From NCBI RefSeq assembly GCF_016427555.1, contig NZ_JAELVS010000007.1, positions 59,781 through 123,780 on the forward strand: a DNA stretch of 64,000 nt, written 5' to 3'. Source of the DNA: Marinobacter litoralis. GTDB lineage: Bacteria > Pseudomonadota > Gammaproteobacteria > Pseudomonadales > Oleiphilaceae. The notes under the pieces are model-generated. The model was not told where the DNA came from, did no database searches, and saw only the letters and a program-made list of their open reading frames with translations. Positions 18,671 through 24,798 of the stretch are shown here, in pieces (the first letter of the stretch is position 1; every line of letters begins with the position of its first letter). The position numbers and the translations under genes were made by a program.

Positions 18671-19336
18671 TTAAAGATCGTTGTCCTGTAAGCCGCCTCT
18701 GAGGGCCGCCGCACGGATGTGATAGGCCATGGCGGCGCTTGCACGTTCCGGCGATTGAGCCTCGATCGCTGCAATGATCTCCTGATGCTCTTCCAGTGGC
18801 TTCATCAGTTCTTCCTTGTTGCGCAGCGGTTTGCACTGTGCCGTATGAATGTCGGTGGCCAGGCGCCGACGCGTGTCGGTAAAAATGGAGTTCTGAAGAA
18901 TCGAGAAGATGATGTGGTGAAAGTTAAAATCTTCCTGAACCGCATCGATCAACTGCCCTTCATCGAGCGCATAGCGCATGCGATAAACAGTGCCCTTCAA
19001 ACGTTCCAGATCTTCGTCCGTGCGCAGGCGGCTGGCCATGGCTGCCGCATAGGGTTCTGCTGCTAAACGAAACTGAAACACCTCTTTGTTTCGACGATTC
19101 GTTCGGTTATCGCTGTTGCTGGTGCTGTGTTTCGGATCAGGAACAAACACACCTCGCGCCTGACGAATGTCAATTAGACCCAGAGTCTCGAGAATGCTCA
19201 GCGCTTCTCTGAGAGCTGGGCGACTAACGCCCAGCTCGGCTGCCAGTGCACGCTGCCCGGGGAGGGCCTCTCCCGGGGCGTATTCGCCATTCAGTATCTT
19301 GGTCTGAAGCGTTTTTGCTATCGCATTGTTGAGCAT
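18671..19336 (-). CDS. GntR-family regulator of the FadR/FCD type
   Basis: This is a 221-residue transcription factor. The N-terminal winged helix (about 1-70) shows ILNGEYAPGEALPGQRALAAELGVSRPALREALSILE, the standard GntR helix-turn-helix. The C-terminal all-helical FCD effector domain (about 85-210) has the metal- and ligand-binding pattern DFNFHHIIF, then HQEIIAAIEAQSPERA, and a final HIR. It lies 87 nt downstream of the dehydrogenase gene, so it may be the last part of the TRAP operon or have its own promoter. A dyad at 24491-24512 fits the FadR-type TNGTNNNACNA half-sites, so this protein probably represses the dctP promoter. Confidence 0.92.
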   Translation of the reverse strand: MLNNAIAKTLQTKILNGEYAPGEALPGQRALAAELGVSRPALREALSILETLGLIDIRQARGVFVPDPKHSTSNSDNRTNRRNKEVFQFRLAAEPYAAAMASRLRTDEDLERLKGTVYRMRYALDEGQLIDAVQEDFNFHHIIFSILQNSIFTDTRRRLATDIHTAQCKPLRNKEELMKPLEEHQEIIAAIEAQSPERASAAMAYHIRAAALRGGLQDNDL

Positions 19337-19423
19337 TTTCTGTCTATGCGCCTCTCGAACATGCTTTGAGGGTGATTGTTATTGGCGGAAGTTTATCAAA
19401 GAGCAATTCCGGGAGGCGATTGA

Positions 19424-20473
19424 CTAGATAGCCTTCACAATTGCATCGGCCAATTCTGAGGTTGTCGCCTTGCCGCCCATATCTGGCGTGCAGTTGTCTG
19501 GCGAGGCCAGAACGTCGTTCAGTGCTGCCATGATCGCCTGTGCCGCTTTCGCTTCGCCAAGGTGCTCCAGCATCATCGCGCCAGACCATACGGCGGCCAC
19601 GGGGTTGGCTTTACCCTGGCCTGCAATATCAGGCGCAGAGCCGTGCACGGGTTCGAACATTGATGGCAATTCACGGCTTGGATTGATGTTGGCAGATGCT
19701 GCGAATCCGAGGCCGCCTTGAATGGCCGCGCCGATGTCACTGAGAATGTCACCAAATAGGTTAGAGGCAACGATCACGTCAAAGCTTTCAGGGTGGGTAA
19801 TCATACGGGCAGCCGCGGCATCCACGTGGTAGCGCTCCACCGTAACGTCGGGATATTCGGCAGACAGTTCTTCCGTGATTTCATCCCAGAACACCATTGA
19901 GTATTTTTGCGCGTTGGATTTGGTGATAGAGGCCAGCTTCCCGGAGCGCTGTCTAGCTTGTTCAAAACCAAATCGCAGCAGACGTTCCACACCGTGGCGC
20001 GTAAAGACCGACGTTTCTACCGCCACCTCATGCGGGTTGCCCATATGCACACGACCGCCAGCGCCGGAGTATTCGCCTTCGGTGTTTTCGCGAATGCACA
20101 GAATATCGAACTTGGTTTTCTTCAGCGGTCCAGAGGTGCCCGTCAGCAGACGGTGAGGGCGCATATTTACAAACTGATCGAACTGCTTGCGAATTGGTAA
20201 TAAAAGCCCGTGCAGGGACACACTGTCACAGACCTTTTCGGGCCAGCCTACGGCGCCTAAGTATATGGCATCGCTTTTTTTCAGTTGTGACAAACCGTCT
20301 GCAGGCATCATCTCGCCGTGCTCAACGTAATACTCGCAACCCCACTCGTATTGGGTCGGTGCCAGATTGAAACCAAATTTTTCGGCCGCGGCCAGAAGAA
20401 CTTTAAGGGTGGCTTCGGTGACTTCAACACCAACACCGTCACCGGGTATGACAGCAATATTATAAGAATTCAT
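19424..20473 (-). CDS. Decarboxylating D-malate/tartrate dehydrogenase
   Basis: This 349-residue NAD-dependent enzyme belongs to the isocitrate/isopropylmalate dehydrogenase family, in the branch of tartrate dehydrogenase (TtuC) and D-malate dehydrogenase (DmlA). Those enzymes convert D-malate to pyruvate and CO2 and also act on tartrates. Visible features are AVIPGDGVGVEV, the substrate-loop NMRPHRL, CIRENTEGEYSGAGG, the catalytic Lys in SITKSNAQKYS, and the metal-binding SNLFGDILSDIGA. It lies 40 nt after the amidohydrolase gene in the TRAP operon. Substrate choice within this branch cannot be fixed by eye. Confidence 0.92.
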   Translation of the reverse strand: MNSYNIAVIPGDGVGVEVTEATLKVLLAAAEKFGFNLAPTQYEWGCEYYVEHGEMMPADGLSQLKKSDAIYLGAVGWPEKVCDSVSLHGLLLPIRKQFDQFVNMRPHRLLTGTSGPLKKTKFDILCIRENTEGEYSGAGGRVHMGNPHEVAVETSVFTRHGVERLLRFGFEQARQRSGKLASITKSNAQKYSMVFWDEITEELSAEYPDVTVERYHVDAAAARMITHPESFDVIVASNLFGDILSDIGAAIQGGLGFAASANINPSRELPSMFEPVHGSAPDIAGQGKANPVAAVWSGAMMLEHLGEAKAAQAIMAALNDVLASPDNCTPDMGGKATTSELADAIVKAI

Positions 20474-20513
20474 TTTGGCTCCTGCGTATTAACTTTTTGC
20501 GACTGCGGGGTCG

Positions 20514-21488
20514 TTAGGCAAAGATGGATTGCTCGATAGGGGTGTTCCCAGATAAGGCGCACATCAACCTCAGGCGGGCCTTTCGAGCGTTCAGGTGATT
20601 TGCTTTTAGGGCACCCAGAGAAACCTGCTCTGCCAGCGATCCAGGGTATTCATAGACCTCGGCAATGCGGCCCCAGTGAGTTGATGATGCAACCACTACC
20701 GGGATGCCTCTGCTGATTGCTTTGCGCAGCGGCTCAATCCAGCTGGGCGGAATATGGCCTCGGCCGATAGCGTCAAGCACAAGGCCTTGCGTACCACTGG
20801 TCACCGAGGCTTCAAGCAGAGCCGGAGATGCGTCGATTGCGACCGGTAAAATATCAACCCGGGGCAGTTGCTCACCCGGGACAATCGTGGACGAACGCTG
20901 CAGACGATGATTCAGGCGGACTTCATCGCCGTCGACGAATCCCAGAGGACCAACGCCGGGGGAAGCAAAGCCGTTAAGCTGATAGCTGCTGACTTTGCGT
21001 ACAGAGGCTGCAGAATGGATTTCTTCATTGAATACAACCACTGTACCCGCGCCCCGGGCTTCGGTGGCGCCCGCTACTTTGATTGCATCGCGAAGGTTGG
21101 GACCGGCATCGGAACCGGGCGCATAAGGTACGCGTTGGGCGCCGGTCACGACCAATGCAGTGTCTGTCAGCGCCAAAGTGGTGTCCAAAAAATAAGCCGT
21201 ATCTTCCAGCGTATCAGTGCCTTGCGAGACCACTAATCCCGCAACCTCAGGGCGCTCTGCCTGCTCTAAACATAAAGTTCGTAGCTGCAGCAGATCAGCC
21301 GTGGTAAGGGCATTACTGGGTTTCTGTAAGAGCGTAATGACTTCAACCGGGCCATCGCTCTCGATCTTTAGGGTGTCCAATAGCTCTTTACCCGAAAGAG
21401 CACCAGCGATGGCACGCCCGGAGCTGTCGGGAAGACTGGCAATAGTGCCGCCCAGAGAAATGAGTACAACGGTATCTTTCATAGTCAT
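20514..21488 (-). CDS. Asparaginase-family amidohydrolase
   Basis: This 324-residue protein has the type II asparaginase fold. The first nucleophilic Thr is in LGGTIAS (canonical TGGTIA), the second catalytic set in SQGTDTLEDT, and the catalytic Lys region in SAASVRKVSSY. The flexible N-terminal loop of true asparaginases carries an essential Tyr (Tyr25 in E. coli AnsB); here the first 35 residues contain no Tyr. No clear signal peptide is visible, so it is probably cytoplasmic. It starts 4 nt after dctM and precedes the malate/tartrate dehydrogenase gene, so its substrate may be an imported hydroxy-acid amide rather than asparagine. Confidence 0.9.
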   Translation of the reverse strand: MTMKDTVVLISLGGTIASLPDSSGRAIAGALSGKELLDTLKIESDGPVEVITLLQKPSNALTTADLLQLRTLCLEQAERPEVAGLVVSQGTDTLEDTAYFLDTTLALTDTALVVTGAQRVPYAPGSDAGPNLRDAIKVAGATEARGAGTVVVFNEEIHSAASVRKVSSYQLNGFASPGVGPLGFVDGDEVRLNHRLQRSSTIVPGEQLPRVDILPVAIDASPALLEASVTSGTQGLVLDAIGRGHIPPSWIEPLRKAISRGIPVVVASSTHWGRIAEVYEYPGSLAEQVSLGALKANHLNARKARLRLMCALSGNTPIEQSIFA

Positions 21489-21492
21489 ATCG

Positions 21493-22752
21493 TTAAGAGA
21501 ACAGAGTTAAGAGATTCGGGAACGCGACGAAAATCAGCAGTGCGGTCACGTATACAGCAACGAACGGAAGCACGGCCAGGCTGATTTTTTCCACGGATTC
21601 GTTCGCAATATTGGCGGCAATGTACAGGTTTAGCCCAACTGGAGGGGTAAACTGACCGACCGCCAAGGCGATGATGGTGAATACGCCGAAATACATGGGA
21701 TCGATGCCGACCGCTGAGGTGATAGCCACGAGCGTTGGCACCAAAAGAACCAAAGCGGAAACGTTGTCCAGGAACGTACCAACCACGATCAGCAGACCCA
21801 GCATCATGAGCATGACCATTGTTGGGTCAGTGGTGATGCTCATCACCCATGCTGAGAAGAGTTGAGGAACACGCTCCGTGGTTATCACGAAAGCGAAGAC
21901 ATTGGCACAGACCATCAGAAACATAATGACGGCAGTTGTGGCGGCTGTGTTCATAAAGGCGCGTTTGATTTCGGTCAATCCCAGGCTTTTGTATAGGAAG
22001 ACCCCGATTATCAGGCCATAAACACAGGCCACGGCTGCCGACTCGGTTGGCGTAAAGGCGCCTGAATAAATTCCGACAATAATAATGACAGGCATCAGCA
22101 GTGCCGCCAGATTTTTAAAGCGCTCGCCAGGAGAGGGCATCTCGGAATCAAGATTGACGCTATCGACGTTCCTTCTGCCGCGCCACCAGTTCAGCAAACA
22201 AATGGCGAGCGTCAACAGGATTCCGGGAATAATGCCGTTGATGAACAATTCACCAATGGAGACACCGGAAATTACGCCGTAAATCACCATGGTGATACTC
22301 GGAGGAATGATCAGCCCAAGCGCACCCGATGCAGCCACAACGGCACCAGAACCCGCAGCGGTATAACTGGTTTTCTTCATGGAAGGGATCAAGACAGTGC
22401 CCACGGCGGCAGTGGTTGCCGGCGCTGAACCTGAGATTGCACCAAAGAAAGCGGAGGACGTTGTCGCAACATTAGCCAATCCGCCGGGGCGTCTGCCTAC
22501 CAGACGGCTGGCCATGCCAACCAAGCGTTCTGACAACTTGGCTTCATACATGAGAGCGCCGGCCAGCAGGAACAAGGGGATCGCAAGGAATGAAAAATTA
22601 TTCAAACCTTGGAACATCTTTTGCGCGACGACCAGCAGCGGAATGTGGCTTCCGAAATAGATGGCAAGAGTACTGGCGGCACCCAACGCAATGGCTACCG
22701 GGACACCGATTAACAAAAAAGCGATAAATGTGAAGATAAGAATTTCAATCAT
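21493..22752 (-). CDS. dctM: TRAP transporter large permease
   Basis: This 419-residue integral membrane protein is the DctM-type channel subunit of a TRAP (tripartite ATP-independent periplasmic) transporter, which imports organic acids using the sodium gradient. It has about 12 hydrophobic helices and the family motifs FLAIPLFLLAGALM near the N-terminus, FFGAISGSAPATTAAVGTVLIP, GLIIPPSITMVIYG, and a C-terminal FTPPVGLNLY. It overlaps dctQ by 4 nt (ATGA). Together with dctQ, dctP and the downstream enzymes it forms a catabolic uptake operon. Confidence 0.95.
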   Translation of the reverse strand: MIEILIFTFIAFLLIGVPVAIALGAASTLAIYFGSHIPLLVVAQKMFQGLNNFSFLAIPLFLLAGALMYEAKLSERLVGMASRLVGRRPGGLANVATTSSAFFGAISGSAPATTAAVGTVLIPSMKKTSYTAAGSGAVVAASGALGLIIPPSITMVIYGVISGVSIGELFINGIIPGILLTLAICLLNWWRGRRNVDSVNLDSEMPSPGERFKNLAALLMPVIIIVGIYSGAFTPTESAAVACVYGLIIGVFLYKSLGLTEIKRAFMNTAATTAVIMFLMVCANVFAFVITTERVPQLFSAWVMSITTDPTMVMLMMLGLLIVVGTFLDNVSALVLLVPTLVAITSAVGIDPMYFGVFTIIALAVGQFTPPVGLNLYIAANIANESVEKISLAVLPFVAVYVTALLIFVAFPNLLTLFS

Positions 22753-23294
22753 GATACTTGTTCCGCGAGGACAGCATTTTCGTCACTGATGGTGTCGTGG
22801 CGCAGCACGGTTTTGACTGTAAGGAGGAACGCAGCAATGAAGCAGCCTCCGGTTAGGAAAAACTGGACATAGCCAACAGGGATCCCCGTGGTTGGTGAAA
22901 CTTGCATCATGGCTCGGAGCGCAAGCTTATAGCTGAACCAAACCACCACGGTGAGAAAGGCGATCGTGATCAGTTGTGAGACAAAACCGAAAATCTTGCC
23001 GACGATTGTCGGCAGCTTGTCGGCGATAACCGAGACCTTGAAATGTTCACCACGCCAGAACGCCACAGCCATGCCTGACATAACGGCGAGCATCATTGAG
23101 AAGACGGAGATTTCCTGCGTCCACCCGATTGGCGTGTTGAGCAAATATCGAAACACCACTTGAATCACTACCAGAGACAGCATCACGCAGACGGCAACTG
23201 CGGCAATCACATGGCAAGCCGCCGCGATCTTGTCACACAGCGAGATGAGTGATTTTCGAAAGCCTGATGAGGAAGGGTGATCTTTTCTGTTCAT
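22749..23294 (-). CDS. dctQ: TRAP transporter small permease
   Basis: This 181-residue protein is the DctQ-type small membrane subunit of the TRAP transporter. Four transmembrane helices are evident: about 26-50 (IAAVAVCVMLSLVVIQVVFRY), 60-80, 100-122 and 140-162. The conserved NTPIGWTQEISVF and the MAVFW-like AVAFWRGEHFKV are typical. It overlaps dctM by 4 nt and lies 69 nt downstream of dctP. It is needed for complex assembly in characterised TRAP systems. Confidence 0.93.
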   Translation of the reverse strand: MNRKDHPSSSGFRKSLISLCDKIAAACHVIAAVAVCVMLSLVVIQVVFRYLLNTPIGWTQEISVFSMMLAVMSGMAVAFWRGEHFKVSVIADKLPTIVGKIFGFVSQLITIAFLTVVVWFSYKLALRAMMQVSPTTGIPVGYVQFFLTGGCFIAAFLLTVKTVLRHDTISDENAVLAEQVS

Positions 23295-23363
23295 AAACCG
23301 GTCCTTTGACCACCGCCGAAACTTACGATTATTGGTTTCAGCGGGGTCTGGGTGCTGAGAGAG

Positions 23364-24338
23364 TTACTGGGTGAGCTGGTTGAGAATCTCTGGACTGAAC
23401 CGGCCCTTGGCATCGTCGTACACCGGCTGAACAGCCTTACGGAATTCTGCCTTGTCTACGTCATTGATTTTCATGCCGCGCTCTTCAACAAGCTGCCATT
23501 GTTGGGCTTCCAGTTCTGCAATCAAATCAATGTGTTTGCGGTTGTACTCATGGCCAACTTCCAGCAGAGTTTTCTGGATGTCTTCCGGCATGCTGTTGAA
23601 CAAATAAGCACTCATGATCAGCGGAGATCCCATGTGGATGTGACCGGTCCGCGATACATAATCCTGAACCTCGTTGAAGTTTTGAGTCAGGATGTGTGCC
23701 GGCGGGTTTTCCTGGCCGTCTACAACGCCTAGTTGCAGGGCGGAATATAGTTCTCCGAAGGACATAACCGTCGCGCCAGCGCCAAGTGTATTGAATGTGT
23801 CGACAAACACTTTGCCTTCAGGAACCCGGATTTTAAGCCCTTTAAGATCTTCGGGATGATTAATCGGGCGAACCGAGTTCGTGACATGGCGCATGCCGTT
23901 GCCCCACCAGCCGAGAATTACTGCGCCTTGCTGTTCCACTTTCTCGCTCAGCATTTCGCCAACCGGACCTTCGACTACCTCAAGGTACTCATCCATATCC
24001 GCGAACAGGAAAGGCAAGTTCAATGCCCCCATATCCGGAACCCAGTTGGAAAGCACGGTATCCGATGCCAGGGTCATTTCCAGTGTGCCGATCATGGTGC
24101 CTTCCACGGATTCCAGCTGATTGCCCAACTGATCAGCCGGGAAAATTTGAATCTCGACCGCACCATTCGTTTTCTCTGCGATTTCGTCAGCAAATTGTTC
24201 GGTAATGGTTTGGTAGTGGTGGCCAGGAGCACCGGTATGACTTAGGCGAAGCGTGTAGTCTGCGGCGTATGCCATGCCAGATGACAGCGCCATGGAAACT
24301 GCGAGTGTAGAAATTAATGGAGTGAAGGCGTTTTTCAT
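23364..24338 (-). CDS. dctP: TRAP transporter periplasmic solute-binding protein
   Basis: This 324-residue periplasmic protein has a cleavable signal peptide (SMALSSGMAYA followed by ADYTLRL). DctP-family motifs include LRLSHTGAPGHHY, the long helix FADEIAEKTNGAVEIQIFPADQLG, the carboxylate-binding region LKGLKIRVPEGKVFVDTFNTLGA and LGVVDGQENPP. The conserved Arg in KIRVPE binds a substrate carboxylate in characterised DctP proteins, so a carboxylic acid substrate is likely. It is the first gene of the operon. The 337 nt upstream of it hold a FadR-type dyad. Confidence 0.95.
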   Translation of the reverse strand: MKNAFTPLISTLAVSMALSSGMAYAADYTLRLSHTGAPGHHYQTITEQFADEIAEKTNGAVEIQIFPADQLGNQLESVEGTMIGTLEMTLASDTVLSNWVPDMGALNLPFLFADMDEYLEVVEGPVGEMLSEKVEQQGAVILGWWGNGMRHVTNSVRPINHPEDLKGLKIRVPEGKVFVDTFNTLGAGATVMSFGELYSALQLGVVDGQENPPAHILTQNFNEVQDYVSRTGHIHMGSPLIMSAYLFNSMPEDIQKTLLEVGHEYNRKHIDLIAELEAQQWQLVEERGMKINDVDKAEFRKAVQPVYDDAKGRFSPEILNQLTQ

Positions 24339-24675
24339 TGGGAGCTCCTATTCGATTGTCTTGTCATCTGCCGAAAGCCCCGGGATTGTGAACGTGAAGG
24401 CTGACGCTGACTTTTTGTTTTGTGTAAAAAAACGGTCGCCGAAGCGCTATGGCCACCGAGTTACGTGCCGGTTTGCTGTTTTGGAATGTTCTGGTCAAAC
24501 CGGTCAGACCAGTTGAATGTTAGAACAACAAATAATGCCGAACAAGAGGTCTTTGAAAAATTTTCTGCGACATAAGTCGTAGGGGGCGTCGTACACGAGA
24601 GTGGCTTCTTGCTCGAAATGCGACAGGGAAAGTGCGTGTGGAGTGGCGGCGTATGGTGTTAAGGTAAAGGTAAAA
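24339..24675. other. Intergenic regulatory region between dctP and tRNA-Arg
   Basis: No gene is visible in these 337 bases. The dctP-proximal part holds the promoter region of the TRAP operon, including the dyad at 24491-24512. On the minus strand a TTGACC lies inside that dyad and could be a -35 box, but no good -10 follows at 17 nt. The tRNA-proximal part (24520-24675) is the region downstream of the tRNA; I see no clear terminator hairpin with a T-run in it. Confidence 0.6.
24491..24512. promoter_or_regulatory. Probable FadR/FCD-type operator upstream of dctP
   Basis: The outer arms CTGGTC (24491-24496) and GACCAG (24507-24512) form an inverted repeat around a central ACCGGT (24499-24504), all sharing one axis. 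Read as GntR half-sites, TGGTCAAACCG (24492-24502) and CGGTCAGACCA (24501-24511) each fit the FadR-type consensus TNGTNNNACNA with one mismatch. The FCD regulator at 18671-19336 is the obvious candidate to bind here. Confidence 0.6.
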
Positions 24676-24752
24676 TGGTACCCCCGGCAGGACTCGAACC
24701 TGCTACCTTCCCCTTAGGAGGGGGACGCTCTATCCAGATGAGCTACGGAGGC
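24676..24752 (-). tRNA. tRNA-Arg (anticodon CCU)
   Basis: On the minus strand these 77 bases fold as a full cloverleaf with encoded CCA. The acceptor stem pairs GCCTCCG with CGGGGGT, using G-U pairs. The D-arm is GCTC/GAGC. The anticodon stem TCCCC/GGGGA closes the loop CTCCTAA, giving anticodon CCU, which reads the AGG codon. The T-arm GCAGG/CCTGC closes TTCGAGT. It is a lone tRNA gene between dctP and the pitrilysin-type gene. Single tRNA genes are common insertion sites, but no duplicated 3' end or integrase is seen nearby. Confidence 0.95.
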
Positions 24753-24769
24753 ATTTCAGAAGAGGCGGT

Positions 24770-24798
24770 ATAATAACGGGCATCAGCCCGTGGCTCAA
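24770..24798 (-). promoter_or_regulatory. Promoter of tRNA-Arg overlapping the end of the pitrilysin gene
   Basis: On the minus strand a -35 TTGAGC (24793-24798) and a -10 TATTAT (24770-24775) are separated by exactly 17 nt, with the tRNA starting 17 nt further on. The -35 box overlaps the stop codon of the upstream pitrilysin gene. The spacer contains a small ACGGGC/GCCCGT hairpin. Confidence 0.6.

Noticed and set aside
24676..24752. tRNA-Arg as an integration site of a mobile element
   Set aside because: No repeated tRNA 3' end, integrase or foreign-looking gene is seen on either side.
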